From Silurus meridionalis (lineage: Eukaryota > Chordata > Actinopteri > Siluriformes > Siluridae), in contig NC_060901.1 in the NCBI RefSeq assembly GCF_014805685.1, positions 19,215,905 to 19,279,904 on the forward strand: DNA of 64,000 bases, in the 5' to 3' direction. Both the position numbers and the translations under genes were made by a program. Numbering within the stretch: the first letter of the stretch is position 1; every line of letters starts with the position of its first letter. Shown piece by piece: positions 18,236 through 30,860 of the stretch. The notes beneath the pieces were generated by a model. That model saw only the letters and a program-made list of their open reading frames with translations, was not told the origin of the DNA and did not search any database.

Positions 18236-18612
18236 CTCCGGGAAATAAAGTCGTAATATTTTGAGAAGAATGACAGAATTGCGGAGAAAAAAAAAAACGT
18301 TTTTGGTTGTTTTTGCATATGGGCGGGAAGGATTTGGTTAAAATCGTATTTTAGGGTTTTTTATCACTGACACTGCAGCGGTAGGAAACTTAATTCAGAA
18401 GAAGAAAACCAGACAGATTGAGGAAATCGTCTCTTCTGTGCAGACTGAAATAGCGACCAGTGGATATCGATGGTAACATCTGCGCGCTGTTCGAAGAGGA
18501 TCTGTTGTTTCTCAAGAGACTATGAGGATGATGATCAAAGAAATCGACCCTGAACGAGTTGAACACCGGCATGCGACTTTTGCTTCAAAATACTACGACT
18601 TGATTCTTGTAT
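18236..18612 (+). mobile_element. inverted-repeat element with an integrase-like fragment
   Basis: A left arm aaataaagtcgtaatatttt (18243-18262) is matched in inverted form at 18586-18606 (aaaatactacgacttgattc). Between them, 18398-18575 encodes in two frames a fragment resembling the N-terminal region of integrase-core proteins abundant in fish: QIEEIVSSVQTEIATSGYR, then after a frame change MRMMIKEIDPERVEHRHATF. The 'GYR...R...IDPE.V..R' pattern is from memory, not a search. It contains frameshifts and stops. Confidence 0.45.
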
Positions 18613-18964
18613 TGCTGCAAATTTTATCTCGTAATCTTACGTTATTTTTTTCATCGATTGCACCTTTAAAATGTTTTCCCTTCCTCGCACATGCTTACAT
18701 GCAAAGTGTAAAAACACGGTGGCTTTATTAATAGTTAAGCATGTGATTTCTCAGCGTGTGTATGTGTGTGTGCGCATGAATGCATGCATGTGTGGGTACA
18801 CACTTATAAATAGAGTTGCGAAGCATCTTGAAATAGATCAGTGGTGGAGAAGAAAAGCTGAACAGGTTCATAAGGCTGATGAGGTTCAAAGATCATGTGC
18901 TGAAAAAAAAAGATGGTGTGAGCAATAAAACTTTGCTGAGGTGTTTGCCACGCCCACATCTAGT

Positions 18965-19590
18965 TGCTAACAACCAATGGTAGTAAAGTAAGTAGAATGC
19001 ATGTGATTGGACTACCAATGGAAGTAAAGACAGTAGAGTGCATGTGATTGGACTACCAATGGGAGTTAAGACAGTAGAGTGCATGTGATTGGACTACCAA
19101 TGGGAGTAAAGTCAGTAGAGTGCATGTGATTGAACTACTAATGGGAGTAAGGACAGTAGAGTGCATGTGATTGGACTTCCAATGGGAGTAAGGACAGTAG
19201 AGGTCATGTGATTGGACTACCAATGGAAGTAAAGACAGTAGAGTGCATGTGATTGGACTACCAATGGGAGCAAAGTCAGTAGATTGCATGCGATTGGGCT
19301 GCCAATGAAAGTAAAGACAGTATAATGCATTTGATTGGACGGCTAATAGGAGTAAAGACAGTAGAGGTCATGTGATTGGACTTCCAATGGGAGTAAAGAC
19401 AGTAGAGTGCATGTGATTGGACTTCCAATAGGAGTAAAGACAGTAGAGTGCATGTGATTGGACGACTAATGGGAGTAAAGACAGTAGAGGTCATGTGATT
19501 GGACAACTAATGGGATTAAAGACAGTAGAGGTCATGTGATTGGACGACTAAAGGGATTAAAGACAGTAGAGTTCATGTGATTGGACTGAT
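18965..19590. repeat. 41-bp minisatellite, about 15 copies
   Basis: Unit close to agtagagtgcatgtgattgg followed by actaccaatgggagtaaagac. Copies differ by a few substitutions (ggtcatgtg for gtgcatgtg; gacgactaat for gactaccaat). The minus-strand frames across it are products of the repeat. Confidence 0.95.
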
Positions 19591-20104
19591 GACCTTACCA
19601 ACAAACCCAATCCTTTTCTATTCTTTCTTTTCTATATTTCCAAATATAAAGAGGAACTTTTCACCAGTCCTATATTTAGGCCCACTCTCAAAAAATTCTG
19701 CATGAGCTAAAATATATATAAAAAGCAATAAAAACTGTGGAATTGTTCTTCAGAGGTGGTGTGAATGGAGCTCTCCGACAAGGTGATTAAATTCCCCCGA
19801 AAGATGAGATTTGTGGCAGGCATCACGTTTTCACGAGGAACTCTTCCTCCGATGCTTTAAACAATATGAGTTTGCTTGCGGTGCAGTCAGACATAATTAG
19901 TGCACGGTGACTCATCGGGAATCAGAGCAATGAAAATACACAACGTGCGAATGCGGCGTTTTGTCACAGATCTGAAGCACAAACTATAAAAATAGATCAG
20001 ATCCTGTAGAAGGTGGAAGCACACCAACCAGAACATCAACCCTTTTTATACTCGCCATTTACTTCCTTCACTCCCTTTATTACATTTCCTTCTTTGAATG
20101 ATCA

Positions 20105-20106
<2 letters not shown>

Positions 20107-20172
<66 letters not shown>
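20107..20172. repeat. (GT)n microsatellite
   Basis: Perfect run of about 33 units. Confidence 0.95.
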
Positions 20173-20174
<2 letters not shown>

Positions 20175-20274
20175 AACCCCTTGCACATTTATCAAATCAT
20201 TGTGGGAAACATAATGTTAACTCTATTTGTTTTCTCGCTTATAAATGGAGCAGTGAGCACTTTATGAGAGATTT

Positions 20275-20320
20275 CTATATACCTGCTCTTTCATCAGCCA
20301 GTCATGTAATCAAATAATAA
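20275..20320. mobile_element. small fragment of transposon family B
   Basis: Reads tatacctgctctttcatcag, then ccagtcatgtaatcaaat, like the subterminal part of family B as remembered. Short and therefore weak. Confidence 0.3.
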
Positions 20321-20439
20321 AATCACAATGAGCAGAAAATTGAACACACAACATGTGAAACCCCAGAGTGGATAAGCTAGAAAAAAAAGCTGAAACCCAC
20401 ATTTCTTCAGGTTCCTCTCCTTTCAGCCAAGAACAGGAA

Positions 20440-20760
20440 TACGAGAATACAGCATTAACTCATTCATCCACAAGGAGTGATGTAGGTGAGAAGGCCTCGG
20501 GTGCAGTCAGCGTTCACATTCACCCACAAAGGTGTTTAATAGGTTTTATAGCTCTATAGCAGGAGATCTTCTAGTCCAACTGACTTTTCGAAAGCGATGC
20601 GTCCCACAGTTAACGTTTATGCCGATACACATTGTCATGCCGGAACAGGTTTTGGTTTTCTTGGCCAAATGTACACACAGAAATTCGTCGCTATAATCTT
20701 TTAAACCATAACAAAAAAGTCTGTTGTCTGGCAATTAGCCTGATGACGGTTCGTTTTACT
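20440..20760 (-). mobile_element. Tc1-like family A relic
   Basis: Landmarks: gtgatgtaggtgagaaggcc, cacaaaggtgtttaataggt, atagcaggagatcttctagt and cattgtcatgccggaacagg. Confidence 0.65.
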
Positions 20761-21183
20761 TCCACGCAAACGCACACGGCGTACTCTAGAGGAAAAGCCG
20801 TACCGACTGTGGGGCGGCATCACATGACCCGTGTGTCTGAAGGTGCCATAAATGAGCCTCTGGTGTAATCCAATCTCACAAACGAGCCTGTCAGTTAGTA
20901 GGGATTACAAAACCCCCAGTGGAGATTGAGAACAGAATAACTTTGCTGTTGCATTGCCGTAGCAACTGTAAAAAAAAAGAAAGAAAAGAAGGGAAGCGAT
21001 GCTCGTTTTTTTTTCCCGTTCTTTTGCACTCACACCACTTTCATAATTCATTCATTAAGGACTGAGTTAATCACATTTTTTATACCCTTAAATACACTAC
21101 ATTACAGAGTAAATACATGTGAAGTGCACATCCTCTACTTCTTTTTCCGCCTGCGGCCATTAGAGGTCGTCACATAAATTTCA

Positions 21184-21560
21184 ATATATGTCAAAGGTAT
21201 TGGGACACCTGACTTTTCAAACAAAAAACAAAAACGAAAAATGGTGTAGGCACAATTGTACACGGTGTTTGGACTCAGTAGAATTAAAAATGTCCACGTA
21301 AAGTAGGACACCAAAACTCCATGAAGATACAGGATGGAGTGGAAGACCTTAATTATCCTGCTATAAAGCTCTATAGAGAGAGTATATCGGGCACATTTGG
21401 GGTGAATCTGAACGCGGAGTGCACCTCAGATCTCCTCACCTCACCTTCATAGGTGCCTGGCTTTTATTAATGCTCTTGTGGCTTAATGAACACACTAAAG
21501 GAACATCTTCCTGGAAGAATGGAGGTTATTATAACAGCAAATTATAACTCAATGTGAAAT
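21184..21560 (+). mobile_element. Tc1-like family A relic
   Basis: Starts atatatgtcaaaggtattgg then gacacctgac. The inside holds tctcctcacctcacc, tgctcttgtggcttaatgaa and gaacatcttcctggaagaat. A 30-bp piece in reverse orientation (21300-21375) suggests a rearranged copy. Confidence 0.6.
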
Positions 21561-22309
21561 AGATGTTCAACAATAAGAACATGACATGGAACTAAGATTA
21601 TGGAGATAATCTCCTTATAGGTATATCAGTCAGGGGCGTTAAATAAAAGTGAGCGGCTGGATCCTGGGTCGGCCGTGCCAGCGAGCCCCGGCACTCCGGC
21701 GAGCTTCAACGCCGAAAGTAAAAATAGAAACGTGTTCTGACACTTCACATCGCACCTACTTCCTTCCTGTCACAGGACAAGTGTCTGCCATGGTGTTCGG
21801 AACACACGTTACTCCTCCCTTTCCAGTTGTTATGCGACGGTAAAATGCAGCGCACTAGCAGGGAGTTATTCCTAATAAACCAGGACAGATTATTATTATT
21901 GTTTTTAACCAGTTTTAGCTTTTCTTATAGAAATTAGGGAGCAAATTCAGTGTTCAGATGCTAAATCAGTGTAAACCAATGTAACACATGAGAGACAAAC
22001 TGTTAAAATGCTGGTCCTGACATGTGTTGGGCAATAAGGAGGAAACCAGAGATCCTGGAGGAAAACTGAACCTGCAACATTTACTTCTAAACACTTAATG
22101 AATGGATCTGCTGTGTGGGGCAAAACTCATGTATTGTATTTAGCTACAGTTTCAGTTTACAGTAAAATTGCAATATTTTCCTTTTTATTTCATTTCACAT
22201 GCATTATCAAACTGTAAACTACAATCCTGGCAGAAATGTTTTATATGGAACGAAATATCTACAAGGAACGACATTCTAAAAGGCCAAAGCAAATTACTGT
22301 AAATAGGGT

Positions 22310-23350
22310 TATAGGTTGAAGGTTTAGGATTAGTGTCATGGGTTTGAGTTAGGGCTTTAGGAGTAGGGTTAGGATCAGGTTTAGGACTAGGGTTGGGGTT
22401 AGGGTCAGGGCTAAAATTAGGGTTAAGGTTAGGGAGAGGGCTGGGGTTAGGGTTAAGACTAGGGTTAGAGTCCAGGCTAAAATTAGGGTTAGGGTTAAGG
22501 TCAGATGTAGGGCTAGGGTTAGGGTTAGGGTTAAGACTTGGGTTAGGGTAAGGGTCATGGTTAGGGATAGGGTTAGGGTCAGGGATAGGGTTAGGGATAG
22601 GAAAGGAATATGTTTCGGGTCAGGGTTATGGTTAGGGACAGGGTTAGAGTTAGGGTTAGGGTCAGGGCTATGGTTAGGACAGAGTTAGGGTTAGGGTCAG
22701 GTTATGGTTAGGGACAGAGTTAGGGTTAGGGTCAGGGTTAGGGTTAGGGTCAGGTTATGGTTAGGGACAGAGTTAGGGTTATGGTCAGGGTTAGGGTCAG
22801 GGTTAGGGTTAGGCACAGGGTTAGGGTTAGGGTCAGGGTTATGGTTAGGGACAGAGTTAGGGTTAGGGTTAGGGTCAGGTTAGGGTCAGGTTAGGGTTAG
22901 GGTTATGGTTAGGTACAGGGTTAGGGTTATGGTTAGGTACAGGGTTAGGGTTAGGGTCAGTATTATGGTTAGGAAAGAGTTAGGGTTAGGGTCAGGGTTA
23001 GGGTTAGGGTCAGGGTTAGGTTAGGGTCAGGGTTAGGGTCAGGTTTATGGTTAGGGACAGAGTTAGGGTTATGGTCAGGGTTAGGGTCAGGTTTATGGTT
23101 AGGGACAGGGTTAGGGTTAGGGTCAGGGTTAGGTTTATGGTTAGGGACGGGTTAGGGTTAGGGTCAGGGTTAGGGTCAGGGTTAGGGTTAGGGTTATGGT
23201 TAGGGACAGGGTTAGGGTCATCGTTAGGGATTAAGTTAAATTTAGGATTGGGGCAGGATTATGGGAAGACTAAACTCCTTTTTAAGGTTAAGATTAAGGG
23301 TCAAGGTTATGGATTAAGGATCAAAGTTAGGAGTGAGGGTTATGGGTTTG
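22310..23350. repeat. telomere-like (TTAGGG)-variant array
   Basis: About 1 kb of hexamer-scale repeats dominated by TTAGGG with variants TCAGGG, TTATGG, ACAGGG and ACAGAG. Longer recurring blocks such as ggttagggacagagttaggg indicate secondary amplification. The frames rich in Arg-Val or Leu-Thr are artefacts. It is an interior array in a large intron, not a chromosome end. Confidence 0.9.
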
Positions 23351-24463
23351 GGTTCATTGAGACTGTTAATAATCTTTTAGTATTCATGTGCATTTACTGA
23401 GCAAAAAGTCGAGCACACAAGCAGAAGAACGGAGAAGTACAAACTTTACAAATTCGTGAATACAGGAGCACATCTTACACTCGACAATGTCGTAATGTAA
23501 TAAATATAATGAAGTACAAAAGTCTCGTTTTGTGTTAAATAATCATTCAGTTCCATTTTTCCCTTTGATTTGCAACAGGATTGGATTAAATTCATTCTTT
23601 ATCTCTTTCATCTCCTTATTTAACACTGGTGCCATTTCAAGTAATTTATGATAAATGATAATGATGTGATAAAAGACAATGATAAATTCATAGAATTGCA
23701 AAAACTATTTACCATTTAAACCATTTAAAAGGCTGGGTTTCAAACATGACTCCACTCCTCTTTACTGCATCTGACATCTATTCTCTAACATTTCTACCAT
23801 TTTCCACTAGTAATACTAACATTAGCTTTTGGAAAACATGTTTTGTTTATAGTTTACACTCAGTGTATCAGTGTGTATTAAAGCAGAGAGTCTGTGATGT
23901 GATGTTCCACAGGGATAAGCTTTGGCTTGGAACAGGTTGATGGATGGGAACGAAAGTCAAAGCCACCATTGCTGATATGCCATAGTGCCACTACCATATA
24001 AAATCAAGTAAAAGGCTAACATAAAAAAATGACCTATTAGTTTCCTTTTAAAGCTAGTCACGCTGCGACACACGATCCCTTCTTTTTCCGAACCATATCC
24101 ATAATTGATGTGGCCATTGCAAAAAAAAAAAAAGATAGAGCAATTAAGGGTGGAATCAAAAATAGTCTGCGTGTGTTACGAACCATCATAAGTGAAGAGT
24201 GGAGAAGAAAGAGAAGGATTCGAGATTGATTGGTAGGAATGATTTGAACAGCTAATGGGTGCCGGGTGGAATTTTAGGGACATTGATTGAAACATCACAC
24301 TGGCATTAGGTGCAACAGGATCATCAGGGCAGGAGGAAGAGCAAGCAAAAGGAGGACGCTTTAATCAAAAGACAGTTAACGGAAGTTTCACCGGATCAGG
24401 AGATTAAACGACAGAGCGCCACCATTACCAAATGACACAGAGTGCTGTATGATACATTATATG

Positions 24464-24467
<4 letters not shown>

Positions 24468-24547
<80 letters not shown>
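24468..24547. repeat. (AT)n microsatellite
   Basis: About 80 bp of perfect AT. Confidence 0.95.
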
Positions 24548-24551
<4 letters not shown>

Positions 24552-24599
24552 GAGGAACATGACATTTTTCTGTTTCAGCACTAGACAACCTGTTTCAGC

Positions 24600-24716
24600 A
24601 CTAGACAGCTCCATGAACATATACTTCCTAATGGTTAAATGGAAGACTTAATGTGTAATTAGATGTTCAAAAGTACATACAGTAAGGTGTCCACAAACTT
24701 TTGGCGATCCAGTGTA
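24600..24716 (+). mobile_element. Tc1-like family A terminal fragment
   Basis: Ends aaggtgtccacaaacttttg followed by gcgatccagtgta, the family's right terminus. Confidence 0.5.
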
Positions 24717-24919
24717 GAAATAAGTCTTTTAAGTATTAACCCTTATGTTCCTTTGCAGAGACCCAGTTTTATTTTATTTTATTATTATTTTTTTAAGAAT
24801 AAAAAGTGGAACACGCCTTAATGAGCCGGAGTGAATGTCAATAATGAAAAGCTTCTTGTAGAGGCGATGCCAAGGTCATTTCAACCTCTAACTAACAAGG
24901 TGAAATAAAAGTGTTACTT

Positions 24920-24922
<3 letters not shown>

Positions 24923-24979
<57 letters not shown>
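24923..24979. repeat. (AC)n microsatellite
   Basis: Perfect run of about 28 units. Confidence 0.95.
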
Positions 24980-24980
<1 letters not shown>

Positions 24981-25093
24981 CAGTACCAGGAGACAGATTC
25001 CCCAAGCACAAAACCCTCCAGAAATATTAGTACAAAGGATGTAAAATAAAATTGCTTTATACATCAATGATACTCTACAAAAATAAAACCTTC

Positions 25094-25690
25094 TCTACCA
25101 CTCCACCACTCATCCCTCCATCATTTACCACTCCACCACTCATCCCTCCATCATCTACCACTCCACCACTCATCTCTTCATCCTCTACTACTCCACCACT
25201 CATCCCTCCATCATCTACCACTTCACCACTCATCTCTTCCTACTCTACCACTCCACCACTCATCTCTTCATACTCTACCACTCCACCACTCATCCCTCCA
25301 TCATCTACCACTCCACCACTTATCTCTTCATCATCTACCCCTCCACCACTTATCTCCCCATCATCTACCACTGCACCGCTTATACCCTTATAATCTACCA
25401 CTCCACAACTGATCCCTTTATCCCTTCAGCATCTACAACTCCAACACTCATTCCTTCATAATCTACCACTCCACAACTGATCACTTCATCTCTCCATCAT
25501 CTACCACTCCACCACTCATCCCGCCATCATCTACCACTCCACCACTCATCTCTCCATCATCTACCACTCCAACACCCATTCCTTCATCATCTACCACTCC
25601 ACCACTTATCTCTCCATCCTCCACCACTACTCCACTCATCCCTCCATCCTTTACCGCTGCTCACAGATCTCACCATCCTTTACCACTGTA
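25094..25690. repeat. 30-bp minisatellite, about 19 copies
   Basis: Unit ccactcatccctccatcatc followed by taccactcca, with variants at the Ser/Pro-type positions. The + strand frame of 113 codons (25052-25393) exists only because the unit length is a multiple of three. Confidence 0.95.
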
Positions 25691-26344
25691 TCACTGATGC
25701 CTACAGTGATAAATAGACCAGCTTTTGTGAAATGTATACAAACATCAGGCATCATAAAAACCTTGAGTTTGAGAAAACGATCCAAGAAAGAGATTCAGAA
25801 AATGGTTCTAAAAATATCACAAACTTTGAGCTTGATAATGGAAAGAATGTGGCAGGATAAAAACAATGAAGCCTGTCTTTCCTCTAATGCGGGTTGTAAA
25901 TTTATATTGCGTTATATCACATTTAATGATCCTTCAGTCCTACAGGCCTCTTTGTTTTTTCAACCGCACACAGTCTTTTGAGATGGCAGGTGTGTGTTCC
26001 TGGATGTCAGCACTCAGTCATAGCATCACATTTGCCAAGTTCCCTCCTGCTACATTCACAAAGCTGAACTGTGAAGTTCAAGGTGACACCATCCAGACGC
26101 CTGATCACTGCAACTAAATAGAAAAGAAATCTCTATGCATTTAGTGAGGAAATAACCTTGAGCTTAAGTGTTCAACTCAAACTTCAGAATGAAGGAAAAG
26201 AGTCCAGATGGTTTGTTTTTTTTAGATCTTCTGAGATCTTTACACATAGTCCAGAATGGTTCAAACAACAAAAAACATTACATGTGACAGTTCACTGGGT
26301 GGAAAAAACACCTTGTTGATAAGAAAGAGTCAGAAGAAAATACC

Positions 26345-26445
26345 AGGCTGGTTCGAGCTGCCAGGAACCGTAGAGTAACTCAAAATAATCGCTCTTTACA
26401 ACTGTGTTGTGCAGAAAAGCATCTCAGTCTAGACATAAAACATCA
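26345..26445 (+). mobile_element. fragment of transposon family B, opposite orientation to 5345
   Basis: Reads caggctggttcgagctgcca, then gtagagtaactcaaaataat and gtgcagaaaagcatctcagt. This is the inverted counterpart of the 5345-5470 segment. Confidence 0.5.
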
Positions 26446-26600
26446 AACACTGAATGAGTCTGTGAAGAACCTTTAACATCCAAGATGGAACTTTTCCACT
26501 ACACTAAATGAAGCATGAAGTGGGAGAAATTGTGTTTTTTAAAGACCTGTTTACTAAAATCCTCTTTGGTTCTTCCTGTCACCTTTATATTTGAGTGCGT

Positions 26601-26702
26601 GATGGGATGTAATGGGATGAGGTATGAGGTGATGGGATGTAATGGGATGAAGTATGAGGTGATGGGATGTAATGGGATGAGGTATGAGGTGATGGGATGT
26701 GT
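26601..26702. repeat. 30-bp minisatellite, about 3.4 copies
   Basis: Unit gatgggatgtaatgggatga followed by ggtatgaggt. Confidence 0.95.
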
Positions 26703-26763
26703 TGCTTCATTGTGAGAAGATTATTGGAAAATGTTTAAATCAGTGGCTGTTCCTATTTAAGTG

Positions 26764-26971
26764 GAGAGAGAGAAAGAGAGAGAGAGAATAAAAGAGAAAG
26801 AGAATGACAGAGAGAGCAACATCAATGGAATGAAAGCAAAAGAAAGAGAATGGCAAAATGACAGAGAAAGAAAGTCAGAGACAAAATGAGAGAGAGAGAG
26901 AAAGAGAGAGACAGAATTATAGAGTGAGAGACAGAGAAAGAGAAATAGTCACAGACAGAATGGCAAAGAGC

Positions 26972-27025
<54 letters not shown>
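26764..27025. repeat. (GA)n-rich low-complexity tract
   Basis: Purine-rich, with a pure (GA)n run at about 26976-27020. Confidence 0.9.
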
Positions 27026-27027
<2 letters not shown>

Positions 27028-27055
27028 ATGATAGTGAGAGACAGAATATTCAAGT

Positions 27056-27200
<145 letters not shown>

Positions 27201-27959
27201 ATTAGTTTTTTTTTCTGAAAGTTCTTCTAACTTGCACACGTTTGCTTTGTGAGCTACACTTTTAGGTTCGGGGTCAGTGCTTGGTGTCGTTCTGGATGGA
27301 ATGATTTGTATTTTTCCTGATTTTTTAATTTATTTTTTCCTAAATATATGACACTTGCTCCAGGGAGGTTCATGCCACACTGTGCAACACAAAACACAGC
27401 AGAAATCCAATTTATGAGAAAGTCTTTAAGGTCCGTTATGTTGCTTTGGCTGAATTACCGCGTCCGACCGACGAACCTTCTCTTTATCCCGTGTTATTCA
27501 TTTTTTCACTGATCAGCGTTTTCTTTTTTACCTCCAGATTCTGCGACAGTCATCACCTTAAGCACAGAAGCACATTTTCAATACATTTTTTTTTTGTTTA
27601 TGCCCTTATGAATATTTGAAGAAAAACATTAGGTAGCATTTACCAGTCATTAGCAACCTCCAGTGTGTGGAGAAAAGAAAATGTGGTGTGTGAAAGGAAT
27701 TAATTGAACTTATAAAGACCTGAAAACCTTCAAGTATCATTTATGGACACGATACAACACGAGTCCTGCATCTTTAATAAGTACATTTAATCCATAACAT
27801 CAAGATGTGTATACATGTGTAGCCTAGCATGTTCGAATCCCACTTGTGCATGTGGAGTTCAAATGTTCTCCTGTGCTTTTGAGATGTCCTCTCCCGTTTG
27901 AATGGATGCATGATTATACACTATATGTATTTTTTGAACGTCACATCCACTACATCTCA

Positions 27960-28205
27960 GTGGGGTTTCTAGCTCAATAACAGGCCACTCAAGATCTTCC
28001 TCTCCAACCCATGGAAACCAAATCTTCACAAAGCTACACTAGATTTGGGTCTCCTAGTTTAAGTGAAGGGAAAAGTTTATGCAATGCATCCAAAGACGTC
28101 CTGGACACTTGTGAGCCTCCCAGTTTTGTGCTGACAGTTTTAGAAGAACCACATGTGGCTTTTGGAAAAGCCGGGTGTCCCAATACTTTTAACTGTGGAT
28201 TGTAT
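27960..28205 (-). mobile_element. Tc1-like family A relic
   Basis: Landmarks: caagatcttcctctccaacc, gatttgggtctcctagttta, agtgaagggaaaagtttatg, and the terminus gccgggtgtcccaatacttt. Confidence 0.7.
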
Positions 28206-28308
28206 GTGGAACTGTGCTTCATGACCCCCATCAAGGGGGTCTAAGAGTTCCATAGGACAGGTTTCGGGCTCTCTTGTAACCCTGTGTGTGATAGAACAGT
28301 ATCGAAAA

Positions 28309-29358
28309 TGGATGGATGGATGGATGGATGGATGGATGGATGGATGGATGGATGGATGGATGGATGAACAAATGGACAGACAGAAGGATGGATGGATGGA
28401 TGGATGAATGGATTAATGGATGGATGGATGAATGGATGGATGGACAGACGGACTGATGGATGGATGGATAATTGATGCACAGATAGACAGACAGATAAAT
28501 AGACAGATGTATAGGTGGATGAATAGATGGATGGATGGATGAATGGATGGGTTAATGGAGGAATGAATGAATGGATGGATGGATGGATAGATTGATGGAT
28601 GGATGGGTGGATGGATGGATGGATGGATGGATGGATGGATGGATGGATGGATGGATGGATGGATGGACCTACTGATGGATGAATGGATGATTGATACACA
28701 GACGAACAGACAGGCGTATAGGTGGATGGTTAGATGGATGGATGGATGGTTAGATAGGTGGATGGATGGATGAATGGATGTATGGATGGATGGATGGATG
28801 GATGGATGGATGGATGGATAGATGGATGGATGGATGGATGGATGGATGGATGGATGGATGGATGGATGGATGATTTCTACACAGATAGACAGACAGATAG
28901 ACAGACAGATGTAAAGGGAAATGGATGGATGGATAGACGGGTGGATGGGTGGATGGATGGATGTATGGATGGATGGATGGATGGATGAGTAATGAGTGGA
29001 TGCATTGATGGATGGATGGATGGATGGATGGATGGATGGATGGATGGATGGATGGAAGAATAGATGGATAGATGGGCTGACAGACAGCTGGATGGATGAA
29101 CAGTTGAATGGATAGATATTCACTAGACAGGTTATTTGGTGTTGATGTGAATCTCCAGTTCTGATGTCTGAGATGATGCTTCTCAGTTACTACCCCAGTA
29201 ATCTCATGAAACTTGGATGGATGGATGGATGGATGGATGGACAGATGGACTGATGGATGGATGGATAATTGATGCACAGATAGACAGACAGATAAATAGA
29301 CAGATGTATAGGTGGATGGATGGATGGATGGATGGATGGATGGATGGATGGATGGATG

Positions 29359-29409
<51 letters not shown>

Positions 29410-29797
29410 GGATGGATGGATGGATGGATGGATGGATGGATGGATGGATGGATGATTTCTACACAGATAGACAGACAGATGTAAAGGGAAATGGATGGAT
29501 GGATAGACGGGTGGATGGGTGGATGGATGGATGTATGGATGGATGGATGGATGGATGAGTAATGAGTGGATGCATTGATGAATGGATGGATGGATGGATG
29601 GATGGATGGATGGATGGATGGATGGATGGATGGATGGAAAAATAGATGGATGGATGGGCTGACAGACAGCTGGATGGATGAACAGTTGAATGGATAGATA
29701 TTCACTAGACAGGTTATTTGGTGTTGATGTGAATCTCCAGTTCTGATGTCTGAGATGATGCCTCTCAGTTACTACCCCAGTAATCTCATGAAACTTT
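28309..29797. repeat. nested (GGAT)n array with internal tandem duplication
   Basis: Long (GGAT)n runs mixed with GACA/GATA stretches. Non-repeat blocks recur: 28443-28519 is repeated at 29240-29316 (and more divergently near 28675-28730), and 28873-29213 is repeated at 29454-29797, including the unique tail tcactagacaggttatttgg. The array starts after a retroelement-like tail (agaacagtatcgaaaatgg). All the Ser-Ile-His-Pro frames are artefacts. Confidence 0.9.
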
Positions 29798-30046
29798 GAA
29801 ACACACTTATTCTGTTTAACCTGTGATATGAGGACTTTTCATTCCAGAGCTTCTGCATTGAGTGCGGCTGATCTTATGTCCTTTGTTCAGTAAGGTCGAA
29901 GCCGTGTTGTGAACGGTGCTCACTGGCCTGTGGCTATTCAATTTGTTGTGGGGAGTGGAGAGCTGATGAAAAGGAAGTGGCTCACAGGGTAAGAGATATT
30001 GCAGGAGATATGATGTTCCTTGTCATTTTACATTGTGTGAATTATT

Positions 30047-30200
30047 AGGGGGCCAAGCACCATAGGTTTGCTATTGTTGTTCTTTTTTATTCTTGAAAAT
30101 AAAATGTGGCATATTCATTTGGCAGGGAACTTTCAGACCATATTTAGGGCCAAAGCTGTTGCAAGTTTGAGGTGATAGAGGGTTTGATTGTCGCAGAAAC
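30047..30200. repeat. unclassified interspersed repeat
   Basis: Starts gggggccaagcaccataggt and continues to aggtgatagaggg. I recognise the opening as a common teleost repeat type; the class is unknown. Confidence 0.35.
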
Positions 30201-30689
30201 ACAACGAAAGAAAATAATAACTTCTGTAGAAATAATTATATATCTATTATTATCACTTACTGTCTGTTTTGAGGCGATGGGAGGAAACCATTGAACTCAG
30301 AGGAAACCTACAAAGCCAATGAAATGCGGTTAGCATGTAAAAGGTTTAGCGCACGTATAGAAAAAATCTACGGCTAGCTATATGAAGAAATGGGATCCGA
30401 CAGAATACAATAGAATTGTGCAAAGTAAAGGTAGAAGAAGGTGCAAATGAAATGGTATAAAAAGTAGACGCAGATCTGGCGACAGTAATGAATGCCGTCC
30501 CGAGACTCTGCAGTGTAGATGAAGGTATTCGGAAATCTTGGATGGGTTTGGGGATTAGTGCCATTGTGAAGAGATGAATTGTTCCTGGTGCGGCAGTGGA
30601 GCCTTCAGTAGCACTCACGGGATAAGAAGAAGAGCGGACGTTCCATCATCAGTCCATGATGATGAGTCTCGATTGTCCTTGATAGAATG

Positions 30690-30860
30690 TAGCTAGGTAA
30701 TGATGAGGTTCACACCACCCTCTGGAGGGCTTTCTGGTTCTGTACCACAGTGAGATACGGTTCAATGATACATCCATAGAAGTTGAGCTCTCAGAAGATA
30801 GATGAGCTTTCCTTAGTTTCTTTAGGACTGATTTCCTTCTCAAGCTTGTAACAAGCACAC
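30690..30860. repeat. fragment of a dispersed fish repeat
   Basis: The portion accctctggagggctttctg, tgtaccacagtgagatacgg and atccatagaagttgagctct resembles, from memory, an internal piece of the composite repeat also seen at 37637-39075. Confidence 0.35.

Noticed and set aside
18965..19590. CRISPR-like regular repeats
   Set aside because: Units are head to tail with no unique spacers; it is a minisatellite in a fish genome.
22310..23350. True chromosome end
   Set aside because: The array is degenerate, interior, and flanked on both sides by ordinary intron sequence between the tafa2 first-exon candidate and coding exons.
28241..29705. Long Ser-Ile-His-Pro frames
   Set aside because: Translation of (GGAT)n; all three frames of the strand stay open because the repeat lacks stops.
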